64,000 nt of DNA from Propionibacteriales bacterium. GTDB taxonomy: Bacteria > Actinomycetota > Actinomycetes > Propionibacteriales > Nocardioidaceae. Both the position numbers and the translations under genes were made by a program. The stretch lies in the NCBI GenBank assembly GCA_026392455.1, contig JAPLCB010000004.1, positions 496,001 to 560,000 on the forward strand. Reading direction: 5' to 3'. The notes below the pieces were generated by a model, which was given only the letters and a program-made list of their open reading frames with translations, was not told the origin of the DNA and searched no databases. The stretch's first letter is position 1. Every line of letters starts with the position of its first letter. This document shows, piece after piece, positions 35,356-44,842 of this stretch.

Positions 35356-35427
35356 CTATCGAGCGCCCGAGACGAAGTCTCGTGGCTGAGTGGGCGAGGT
35401 CGCGTTGACGAGCGGAGCGAGGATCAC
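35356..35427 (-). CDS. Putative leader mini-ORF upstream of trkA (distal)
   Basis: A 23-residue ORF starts at GTG 35427 (MILAPLVNAT, then SPTQPRDFVSGAR), 7 nt after TAGCGT, and ends in the TAG of TAGGCT 35358-35353. The C-terminal PRDFVSGAR is identical to the proximal copy. Confidence 0.3.
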   Translation of the reverse strand: MILAPLVNATSPTQPRDFVSGAR

Positions 35428-35500
35428 GGGTCGAACGCTACTGCACCCGCGAGGCGGTCGAGGCCAGGGAACAGCTCTTCGTGGTCTACCGTTTCCCGTC

Positions 35501-37522
35501 ATGGGCGTAGGCGGCGTATCCAAGCGGATCATCCTCGGTCGCAAGCTCCGGAGCTCTCAGCTCGGGGAGACCTTGCTGCCGAAGCGGATCGCGCTCCCGG
35601 TTTTCGCCAGCGACGCGCTCTCCTCGGTGGCGTACGCACCGGACGAGGTCTTCATCATGCTCTCGGTGGCCGGCGCCTCGGCGTACGCGTTCAGCTGGAA
35701 GATCGGCCTGGCGGTCGCCCTGGTGATGGCGACGGTGGTCACGTCGTACCGGCAGAACGTGCACGCCTACCCCAGCGGCGGTGGCGACTACGAGGTGGCG
35801 AGCGTCAACCTCGGCCGCCGGGCCGGGGTGACGGTGGCCAGCGCCCTGCTCGTCGACTACGTGCTGACCGTGGCCGTCTCCATCTCGTCCGGCGTCCAGA
35901 ACGCAGCCGCTGCGCTGCCCTTCGTCGACGGTCACGAGACCGAGTGGGCCTGCGTCCTGGTCGCGATCCTGGCTGCCCTGAACCTGCGCGGTATCCGCGA
36001 GTCCGGTGCTGCGTTCGCCATCCCGACGTACGGATTCATGCTCGGGGTGATCGGGATGGCGATCTACGCCGTCATCCGAGCCGCCGAGGGCAACCTGCCG
36101 GACGTCGAGAGTGCGAACCTCCAGCTCACTCCGGCGCCGGGCTACGAGGGTGACATCAGCCAGATCGCGATGATCTTCCTGCTGGCGCGCGCGTTCTCGT
36201 CCGGGTGTGCTGCGCTGACCGGGGTGGAGGCCATCTCCAACGGGGTGCCGGCCTTCCAGAAGCCGAAGAGCAAGAACGCCGCGACCACGTTGCTGCTGCT
36301 CGGGGCGATCGCGATCACGATGCTGATCAGCATCATCATCCTGGCGCGGAACATGGGCCTTCGCTACGTCGACCCGCACGACCTGGAACGGCTGCGCCAG
36401 GGTGACGGGTCGCCCCTGCCGGACGACTTCGACCAGCACACCGTGATCGCCCAGATCGCCCGGGCCGTGTTCAGCGACTTCTCGCCGGGCTTCTACTTCG
36501 TCATCTCGATGACCGGGATCATCCTGATCCTGGCCGCGAACACCGCGTTCAACGGGTTCCCGGTGCTCGGCTCGATCCTGGCCCGGGACGGGTTCGCCCC
36601 GCGTGCACTGGGGTCCCGCGGCGACCGGCTCGCCTACAGCAACGGCATCCTCTTCCTCGCGGCGATCGCGATCGTCCTGATCGTCGCGTTCCAGGCGGAG
36701 CCGACCCGGCTGATCCAGCTCTACATCGTCGGGGTGTTCGTCTCCTTCAACCTCAGCCAGCTCGGGATGATCCTGCACTGGACCCGGCACCTGAAGACCG
36801 AGACGAACCCGGCCGAACGTCGGCGGATGTTCCGGTCGCGGATCATCAACACCTTCGGGCTCGCGATGACCGCGGTGGTCTTCGTGATCGTGCTGCTCAC
36901 CAAGTTCCTGGCCGGTGCCTGGATCGCGATCCTGGCGATGATCGTCTTCTACGTCATCATGATGCGGATCCGTCAGCACTACGACCGGGTCGAGGCAGAG
37001 CTGGTGATCGGTGACTCTGACCCGATCATGCCGACCAGGGTGCACGCGATCGTGCTGGTCTCCAAGCTGCACAAGCCGACGATGCGGGCGCTGGCGTTCG
37101 CGAAGGCGACCCGGCCGAACCTGCTCGAGGCGATCTACGTCGGGTTCGACCAGGAGGACACCGACCGGCTGCTCGAGGACTGGGACCAACGCCGGATCGA
37201 CGTTCCGCTGAAGGTGCTCTACTCGCCGTACCGGGAGATCATCCGACCGATCGTCCAGTACGCCGTGGAGATCCGGGAGGCCAACCCGCGCGGGGTGGTC
37301 GCGGTGTACATCCCCGAGTACGTCGTCGGCAAGTGGTGGGAGCAGCTCCTGCACAACCAGACCGCGCTGCGGCTCAAGGGCAGGCTCCTGTTCACCCCGG
37401 GCGTCATGGTCACCTCGGTGCCCTACCAGCTGCGCGGGTCCGAGATCGGCAAGGAACGCACGGACTGGGAGCTGCTCCGATCGCGCCCCGGTGACATCCG
37501 ACGAGGAGGACGCGACCGATGA
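35501..37522 (+). CDS. KimA-like potassium importer (APC superfamily)
   Basis: This 673-residue protein has about 12 TM segments at 25-500 and a C-terminal cytoplasmic USP-like domain at about 520-650. Sequence blocks closely follow Bacillus KimA (YdaO): ASDALSSVAYAPDE, AYPSGGGDYEVAS, SSGCAALTGVEAISNGVPAF and RGDRLAYSNGI. KimA is a proton-coupled high-affinity K+ importer inhibited by c-di-AMP. The divergent pair of RCK proteins supports a potassium role; many genomes list such proteins only as amino acid permeases. TACCGT (35487-35492) lies 8 nt upstream of the ATG. The stop overlaps the methyltransferase start (ATGA). Confidence 0.85.
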   Translation: MGVGGVSKRIILGRKLRSSQLGETLLPKRIALPVFASDALSSVAYAPDEVFIMLSVAGASAYAFSWKIGLAVALVMATVVTSYRQNVHAYPSGGGDYEVASVNLGRRAGVTVASALLVDYVLTVAVSISSGVQNAAAALPFVDGHETEWACVLVAILAALNLRGIRESGAAFAIPTYGFMLGVIGMAIYAVIRAAEGNLPDVESANLQLTPAPGYEGDISQIAMIFLLARAFSSGCAALTGVEAISNGVPAFQKPKSKNAATTLLLLGAIAITMLISIIILARNMGLRYVDPHDLERLRQGDGSPLPDDFDQHTVIAQIARAVFSDFSPGFYFVISMTGIILILAANTAFNGFPVLGSILARDGFAPRALGSRGDRLAYSNGILFLAAIAIVLIVAFQAEPTRLIQLYIVGVFVSFNLSQLGMILHWTRHLKTETNPAERRRMFRSRIINTFGLAMTAVVFVIVLLTKFLAGAWIAILAMIVFYVIMMRIRQHYDRVEAELVIGDSDPIMPTRVHAIVLVSKLHKPTMRALAFAKATRPNLLEAIYVGFDQEDTDRLLEDWDQRRIDVPLKVLYSPYREIIRPIVQYAVEIREANPRGVVAVYIPEYVVGKWWEQLLHNQTALRLKGRLLFTPGVMVTSVPYQLRGSEIGKERTDWELLRSRPGDIRRGGRDR

Positions 37523-38661
37523 GCCGACAGACGACCTACGCGGTCGGGGACCGGGTCGAGGCCACCGTCGGACCGGTGGCCCACGGTGGCCACATGGTTG
37601 CGCGGGTGCCGGTGCCGGCCGGACCGGATCACGAGGCGAGCACCGTGGTGGTCTTCGTCCGGCACGCCCTCCCCGACGAGCGCGTGGTCATCGAGATCAC
37701 CGACGTGGCCAAGCGTTTCCTGCGCGGTGACGCGGTCGAGGTCCTGGAGCCGTCACCGGACCGGGTCCCCGCCCCGTGCTCGCTGTCCGGACCCGGTGGC
37801 TGCGGCGGCTGCGACTTCCAGCACGTAGCGCTCCCGGCCCAACGCCGGCTGAAGGCGGCGGTGGTCGCCGAGCAGCTCCAGCGACTGGCCGGTCTGGAGG
37901 TCCCGGTCGACGTGAAGATGGTGCCGGGCGCTCCGGACGGTCTGCACTGGCGGACCCGGATGCAGTACGTCGGTCTGCCCGGCGGCGGCCACGGGTTGCG
38001 CAAGAACCACTCGCACGACGTCGTCCCGGTGCCTGAGTGCCTGATCGAGGCGCCGGGGGCACGGATCGTCCTGGCCGGGGAGCCGCCCTCACGGGGCACC
38101 ATCACCGAGACCGTCCGGGACCGCACGTTCGAGGTTGCCGCCGACGGTTTCTGGCAGGTTCACCCCGGAGCGCCCGAGACCCTGGTGAGCGCCGTGCTCG
38201 GGCTGCTCGCCCCGCAGCCGGGCGAGCGCGCGATGGACCTGTACGCCGGCGTGGGCCTGTTCACGGCCTTCCTCGCCGAAGCGGTGGGTCCGACCGGCAG
38301 CGTGGTCAGCATCGAGGGCGACCGCCGGGCGAGCGATCTCGCCGTCAGCAACCTGGCGGACCTGCGCAACGTGAAGATCAAGGCTGGTCGGGTGGACCGG
38401 GTGCTGATCGATCTCGACACGATGGCCGACATCGTGGTGCTGGACCCGCCGCGCGAGGGTGCTCGCAAGCAGGTCGTCGACGCTGTCGTGGATCTCGCGC
38501 CCCGGGCGGTTGCCTACGTGGCGTGCGATCCGGCGGCACTGGCGCGGGACCTGAGCTACTTCGCGGCCCGCGGGTACCGGTTGGCCGAGCTGCGGTCCTT
38601 CGACCTGTTCCCGATGACCCACCACGTCGAGTGCGTGGCGCTGGTCGAGCGCAGCTACTGA
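37519..38661 (+). CDS. TRAM-domain RNA uracil-5 methyltransferase (RumA/TrmA family)
   Basis: This 380-residue SAM-dependent methyltransferase has an N-terminal TRAM domain (about 1-78) and [4Fe-4S] ligands C87, C95, C98 and C174. The SAM site is MDLYAGVGLF (239-248), followed by DPPREG (309-314) and catalytic C336 in YVACDPAAL. It makes m5U in rRNA or tRNA; which RNA cannot be told. The start codon overlaps the KimA-like stop, so expression is coupled. Confidence 0.9.
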   Translation: MSRQTTYAVGDRVEATVGPVAHGGHMVARVPVPAGPDHEASTVVVFVRHALPDERVVIEITDVAKRFLRGDAVEVLEPSPDRVPAPCSLSGPGGCGGCDFQHVALPAQRRLKAAVVAEQLQRLAGLEVPVDVKMVPGAPDGLHWRTRMQYVGLPGGGHGLRKNHSHDVVPVPECLIEAPGARIVLAGEPPSRGTITETVRDRTFEVAADGFWQVHPGAPETLVSAVLGLLAPQPGERAMDLYAGVGLFTAFLAEAVGPTGSVVSIEGDRRASDLAVSNLADLRNVKIKAGRVDRVLIDLDTMADIVVLDPPREGARKQVVDAVVDLAPRAVAYVACDPAALARDLSYFAARGYRLAELRSFDLFPMTHHVECVALVERSY

Positions 38662-38698
38662 CGCGTCTCGTCGGGCACCGGTCGTCGGCGGGTGCGGC

Positions 38699-38713
38699 TA
38701 GGGTGCGGCCATG
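38699..38713 (+). promoter_or_regulatory. -10 box and leaderless ATG start
   Basis: TAGGGT (38699-38704) ends 6 nt before the ATG at 38711, with no ribosome binding site. Confidence 0.5.
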
Positions 38714-39931
38714 GTTCTCGTGGTCTCCCTGGCTGGGCTCGTCGCGGTCCTGGCTCTCGGGTTGGTGCTGGTCGTGCGCGGTCGTCGGTCGGCCGCGGAC
38801 CGGAGCGAGCCGGAGTCCTCGCCGATGATGCGACTGGAGCCGGGAGAGCTGGCGGCCCTGGACGTGACCTCGATCGATCTGGAGACCGTGCTCGGCCAGG
38901 CCGACGTGACGATGTACATCCCGGTCGACGGCCGGCGGACGTTCCTGGCCGTCTCCGGGCCGGGTGCTGCCGTCGAGGGGCGGTCGTCGGCCGTCCCGTC
39001 GCAGCTCGCGGCGGCTGCGGTCGCGGGCCAGTCCGGGATCGAGGCCATGGTCCGGGCCGGCCAGCTGACCGGGAAGCTGGTGCTGGTCGACGACAAGACG
39101 GCGGCGGCGATCAAGGCCGGGAAGTTGGTCGAGGACCAGTTCGGCAACCTGCTCGGGATCATCCGCGAGCGCGGGAAGTTCGCCGGGGTGACCCGCATCA
39201 AGCCGTTGTCCGGCTCCCTGGTGAAGAGCGCCGCTGCCGGTCCAGCGATGCTGAGCGCGATCGCGATGCAGGCGCAGCTCGCCGAGGTCGAGAAGGCGAT
39301 CAGCGAGGTGCGGGACTCGGTCAACGCGGTGCGGGGCTACCTCGAGGCGGCGGAGAGGGCGTCGGTCGAGGGGCGTCGTCAGACGATCAGCACGGTCTAC
39401 CGGACCGCGAGCGAAGCCGGTGAGATGACCCAGTCGCTGTGGGACCAGATCAACGGGCTCGAGTCCGACCTGCGGCGCGACGTCCGGCTCGCCGACGAGA
39501 ACCTGGCCGTGCAGGTGACGAAGCTCCAGGACGGCGCGTCCGGGCTGGTCGGACCGCGGCTCAGGTGGCTCCAGGACGCGTCAGGTCCGATCGCTGGCGC
39601 TGTGGCCGGGGTGGCGGACGCACGCCGGGCGCTGGTGCAGTTCTCGATGCTGCGGCTGTGGTGGCTCGCGGTGACCGGCGACCCGACGTTGACGAGTCGG
39701 CAGAACCAGCTGCGCGAGCTCCTCGCCGAGCTCCCCGCGCACGACGACGAGCGGGAGCGGGTCGCCGCGGCCCTGATGTCCGCCGGCAGGATCAACCTGG
39801 GCCATCGCGTGCTGGCGCCACGCAAGCACAAGACGGTCGGGAGCGAGGTCGAGAGCGCGCTCGACGAGCTCGTGCACCTGCCGTGGGCCGTCGTCGACGT
39901 CCAGCGCACGGCCGAGCTCGAGAACGACTAG
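38711..39931 (+). CDS. Membrane-anchored coiled-coil protein of unknown function
   Basis: I do not recognise the family. The 406 residues have one N-terminal hydrophobic helix (about 2-22) and then a soluble region. It includes an Ala-rich segment (QLAAAAVAGQSGIEAMVRAG), LSGSLVKSAAAGPAMLSAIA at about 175-195, and a long helical, probably coiled-coil stretch at about 185-275 (LAEVEKAISEVRDSVNAV, EGRRQTISTVYRTASEAG). The C-terminal third is mainly helical. The type I anchor puts the body in the cytoplasm or periplasm depending on topology. Its stop shares CTAG with the convergent ion channel gene. Confidence 0.75.
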   Translation: MVLVVSLAGLVAVLALGLVLVVRGRRSAADRSEPESSPMMRLEPGELAALDVTSIDLETVLGQADVTMYIPVDGRRTFLAVSGPGAAVEGRSSAVPSQLAAAAVAGQSGIEAMVRAGQLTGKLVLVDDKTAAAIKAGKLVEDQFGNLLGIIRERGKFAGVTRIKPLSGSLVKSAAAGPAMLSAIAMQAQLAEVEKAISEVRDSVNAVRGYLEAAERASVEGRRQTISTVYRTASEAGEMTQSLWDQINGLESDLRRDVRLADENLAVQVTKLQDGASGLVGPRLRWLQDASGPIAGAVAGVADARRALVQFSMLRLWWLAVTGDPTLTSRQNQLRELLAELPAHDDERERVAAALMSAGRINLGHRVLAPRKHKTVGSEVESALDELVHLPWAVVDVQRTAELEND

Positions 39932-40596
39932 TTCTGCTCGCGCGCCTTGCGCGAAGCGTTCATCCCGACCAGTCGGGTCACGACCATGGCGATGTAGAAC
40001 AGCCCGGCGACCTGCTCGAGCATCACCACGCTCCGGGCGTGCCCGGTGATCGGCACGATGTCCGACAGGCCGGTGCTCGACAGCGTGGTGACCGAGAGGA
40101 AGAGCAGCTCGGTCCAGGTCCGGTCCGCAGTGGGGTTCACGGCGGCGGTGAAGGCGCCGGGGTCGAGGGCCTGCACCACGACGTACAGGTGCGCGAAGGC
40201 CCAGGCGAGCAGCGTGAAGACAGCCCCGATGGCGAAGAGCTCGTCGGTGGTGACGTGGTCGTCGTCGAGCATGTAGATCAGCATGGCGGCCGCCGCGTAG
40301 AGGTAGAGCGCGAACTCGAAGCCCGAGGCCCAGGGGGCCAGGTCCTCGTTGCTGACCGCGACCTGGACGACCAGCAGCCCGACGGCGGGGACGGCGAGCA
40401 GACCGGCTACCCAGGAGAGCAGGGGAGTGGCGCGGACCGCCAGGATGGTGAGCCCGAGCACGACCAGGCCGAAGAGCGCGAACAGCTGTCGACCGGCGAA
40501 GGACTCCTCCAGGAAGGGGTAGAGCAGCACGCCGCCGAGCTGGGCAGCCAGAAGCACTGCGCACGGGGTGCGGCGTACGAACCGGATCAGCGTCAT
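39928..40596 (-). CDS. Ion channel family protein with atypical selectivity filter
   Basis: This 222-residue protein has five or six hydrophobic segments and a C-terminal pore unit (about 160-215): TWTELLFLSVTTLSSTGLSD, then IVPITGHARSVVMLEQVAGL. This is the Ion_trans_2 pore-helix-filter-TM2 layout, but the filter reads STGLSD where K+ channels have TVGYGD. No cytoplasmic RCK domain is attached. A TAACCT box (minus strand, 40603-40608) ends 6 nt before the ATG. The ion specificity cannot be assigned. Confidence 0.8.
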   Translation of the reverse strand: MTLIRFVRRTPCAVLLAAQLGGVLLYPFLEESFAGRQLFALFGLVVLGLTILAVRATPLLSWVAGLLAVPAVGLLVVQVAVSNEDLAPWASGFEFALYLYAAAAMLIYMLDDDHVTTDELFAIGAVFTLLAWAFAHLYVVVQALDPGAFTAAVNPTADRTWTELLFLSVTTLSSTGLSDIVPITGHARSVVMLEQVAGLFYIAMVVTRLVGMNASRKAREQN

Positions 40597-40656
40597 GGGG
40601 CGAGGTTAGACGCTGGGCCGCTGGTTGCTGGGACCGGCGAAGAAAGTTTGATATCG

Positions 40657-40678
40657 TGTATCTTGACATCAAGATACA
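40657..40678. promoter_or_regulatory. Perfect palindrome upstream of acnA
   Basis: TGTATCTTGA (40657-40666) and its inverse TCAAGATACA (40669-40678) flank CA. It overlaps a TTGACA hexamer (40664-40669) and follows TTGATA (40648-40653). It is AT-rich against the background, in a 228-bp gap, so it is a strong operator candidate. It serves acnA, the divergent channel gene, or both. Confidence 0.7.
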
Positions 40679-40702
40679 TTCCGATGGGCCCAAGGTTCGT
40701 CT

Positions 40703-40721
40703 CGAAGTTAGGCAAACCTTC
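40703..40721. promoter_or_regulatory. DtxR/IdeR-like iron box upstream of acnA
   Basis: The segment contains GTTAGGCAAACCTTC (40707-40721). It matches the core of the actinobacterial iron box (consensus GTTAGGCTAACCTAA) at 12 of 15 positions. It lies about 105 bp before the aconitase start. Confidence 0.5.
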
Positions 40722-40824
40722 CTTACGCCGGACCGGTGTGGGTGGGCAAGATGAACCCGAGGACCTGCGCCACCTCCGTGGTGCGGACCGACAACGAACT
40801 TCCTGACCTGCGAGGAGACCGCCG

Positions 40825-43509
<2,685 letters not shown>

Positions 43510-43519
43510 CCTGTTCGAG

Positions 43520-43562
43520 CATCGAGCCGGCCCGTCACCTGTGGTGGCGGGCCGGCTCGATG
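43520..43562 (+). terminator. Long hairpin terminator after acnA
   Basis: CATCGAGCCGGCCCG (43520-43534) pairs with 43548-43562. The stem extends inward through TCACC/GGTGG (one T-G pair) to a TGT loop. Confidence 0.85.
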
Positions 43563-43601
43563 TCGTTCGTGACCCCGCGACGGGTGCCGACAGTCCGTCG
43601 G

Positions 43602-43616
43602 TACCGTGAGCCCATG
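43602..43616 (+). promoter_or_regulatory. -10 box and leaderless ATG start
   Basis: TACCGT (43602-43607) ends 6 nt before the ATG at 43614. Confidence 0.45.
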
Positions 43617-43931
43617 CAGGTAGCCATCAGCATCTCGCCCAGTGCCAGTGCGGACGACGGATCGGTCAGTGCCACGGTCGCCGAGGCGGTCAGGATCATC
43701 CGGGAGTCCGGACTTCCCAACGAGACCAACGCGATGTTCACCAACATCGAGGGCGAGTGGGACGAGGTGATGGCGGTGGTCAAGGCCGCCGTCTTCACGG
43801 TGGCCGAGACCTCGGCGCGGGTCGGGCTCGTCCTGAAGGCCGACATCAGGCAGGGCTTCGAGACCGGTCAGCTCCAGGCCAAGGTCGAGCGGATCGAGCA
43901 GGCGCTCCAGCTGGACGCCAGGCCCGACTGA
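43614..43931 (+). CDS. Thiamine-binding-like protein (MTH1187/YkoF, DUF77 family)
   Basis: This 105-residue ferredoxin-like protein shows the family pattern: VAISISPS at the start, VAEAVRIIRESGLPNETNAM, TNIEGEWDEVMAVVKAA and SARVGLVLKADIR. Family members bind thiamine or a related small molecule as dimers. It is a single gene between two terminators, with no thiamine genes nearby, so the ligand is uncertain. Confidence 0.85.
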   Translation: MQVAISISPSASADDGSVSATVAEAVRIIRESGLPNETNAMFTNIEGEWDEVMAVVKAAVFTVAETSARVGLVLKADIRQGFETGQLQAKVERIEQALQLDARPD

Positions 43932-43964
43932 ACCGCGCGCCAGGCCCAATTCGACGGAAAACGC

Positions 43965-43997
43965 GAACTGAGCCGTCCCCCCAGGGCGGCTCAGTTC
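43965..43997. terminator. Bidirectional hairpin terminator
   Basis: GAACTGAGCCG (43965-43975) and the inverse CGGCTCAGTTC (43987-43997) form the stem, extended inward by TCC/GGG with one wobble pair. It lies between the convergent DUF77 and SsgA-like genes. Confidence 0.8.
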
Positions 43998-44043
43998 GTG
44001 TGGTGCTCCGACAGGAATCGGAAGATTGTGCGTTGCTGGGACC

Positions 44044-44463
44044 TCAGGCGTCGGTGCCGAGCAGGTTCTCGAGCCAGGAGTCGATGTCGGTCTGCTCCTC
44101 GCCGAGCGGAACGGTCTCGAGCGAGGCGTAGACGAAGTCCTGGATGGCGCGGGTCGGGAACTGCAGCAGGGTCTCGCCGGCCGGCGAGTCGAGCTCGACG
44201 ATGACGACGGCCTCGCCGCACGGGCTCAGGCAGGGCCAGACGTGGACGTCACCGTCACCGGTCGGCTCGAACTGTCCCTCGATCAGGAGGTCGCGGGCGA
44301 AGGTCCAGGTGACCGGCCCGGTGACGGTGGCCAGGGTCATGGCGACGGCCCACGGGTCGGCGGGGTCGAAGCTGAAGTCGGCGGACAGGTCGTGGTCCTG
44401 CTCGGCGTCGACGGTTGCGATCTGAACGGCCTTGGTGCTGACGGTCGTGGTGTTCTGGTTCAT
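44044..44463 (-). CDS. SsgA/SsgB-family sporulation and cell division regulator
   Basis: This 139-residue protein matches the SsgA-like family in length and pattern: DLSADFSFDPADPWAVAMTL, GPVTWTFARDLLIEGQ, GDGDVHVWPC and ETLLQFPTRAIQDFVYASL. In Streptomyces such proteins recruit or localise FtsZ during septation; non-sporulating actinobacteria carry one, usually SsgB-like. The ATG at 44461-44463 is chosen because family homology begins soon after it and AGGGACAAGG precedes it. A cluster of ACTGGAC/GTCCAGT sites lies 83-120 bp upstream. Confidence 0.88.
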   Translation of the reverse strand: MNQNTTTVSTKAVQIATVDAEQDHDLSADFSFDPADPWAVAMTLATVTGPVTWTFARDLLIEGQFEPTGDGDVHVWPCLSPCGEAVVIVELDSPAGETLLQFPTRAIQDFVYASLETVPLGEEQTDIDSWLENLLGTDA

Positions 44464-44836
44464 CGCCTTGTCCCTGTCGGTCGGTGTTGCGTGGTGAGTT
44501 CTTCGGCACTGGAACGGGCCACTTGCAGGTTCCTGACGCGAAAGGACTGGACTGGTCCAGTGAAATCGCCAGGTGGTCCAGTTTCGGCGACCCATGTGTC
44601 CGCTTTCACACTGATATGTCCGCAAGCACGCTCAAATCCACGACCTGGGCACGCGCCAGGACTCAGCCGATTGGCTGAGCCCCGGCGAGGGACTGTCGGC
44701 GGGACCTCCGCCCCTGGGCAGCCAGGCCGTGGCGTGCAGGGCCCCGATCGGGCCGAGGATCGGCTCGGATCTCGGGGAGGATCGGTGGGGAAGGGTCGCC
44801 CTAGCCCTGTTCGAACATGTGTGCGAACATGAGGGC
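44464..44836. other. 373-bp intergenic region with two regulatory clusters
   Basis: No ORF here has convincing coding character and no tRNA-like fold was seen. It holds the ACTGGAC/GTCCAGT cluster (44546-44582), a direct repeat of TGTCCGC near 44600-44625, and the SOS-like box with GAACATG half-sites (44808-44842). It separates the SsgA-like gene (minus) from an unknown gene (plus), so it must contain both promoters. Confidence 0.7.
44546..44582. promoter_or_regulatory. Operator cluster upstream of the SsgA-like gene
   Basis: ACTGGAC (44546-44552) and GTCCAGT (44555-44561) form a perfect dyad over TG. A further TGGTCCAGT (44574-44582) repeats 44553-44561 exactly 21 bp away, two helical turns. 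This is strong evidence for a cooperative binding site; the regulator is unknown. Confidence 0.65.
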
Positions 44837-44842
44837 ATGTTC
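44808..44842. promoter_or_regulatory. SOS (LexA)-like box and GAACATG half-sites
   Basis: TCGAACATGTGTGCGA (44811-44826) differs at one position from the actinobacterial LexA pattern TCGAACN4GTTCGA. The 10-bp palindrome TGTTCGAACA (44808-44817) overlaps it. A second dyad, GAACATG-AGGG-CATGTTC (44825-44842), covers the start codon of the next gene. Confidence 0.55.

Larger units (their letters stand above)
35263..35440. repeat. 81-bp tandem repeat carrying promoter, mini-ORF and start codon (trkA array, minus strand)
   Basis: Two diverged 81-bp copies (35263-35343 and 35344-35424), read on the minus strand, each run from ATCCTCNCTCCGCTCGTC to TAGGCT, 6 nt and GTG. A third -10 (TAGCGT, 35435-35440) precedes the outermost GTG (35427) by 7 nt. 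The first two GTGs open 23-codon ORFs ending in the TAG of the next TAGGCT; the third GTG starts trkA. CGAGAC-TTC-GTCTCG forms a hairpin in both copies. The family is the same as at 31600-31754, inverted. Confidence 0.9.

Noticed and set aside
35266-35500. Possible c-di-AMP (ydaO) riboswitch before the KimA-like gene
   Set aside because: The region holds the trkA repeats on the other strand and a TACCGT box 8 nt before the ATG. There is no room for a riboswitch leader and no matching fold.
44464-44836. tRNA or small RNA gene in the 373-bp gap
   Set aside because: No cloverleaf or TTCGANNC-like arm was found; the dyads are better explained as operators.
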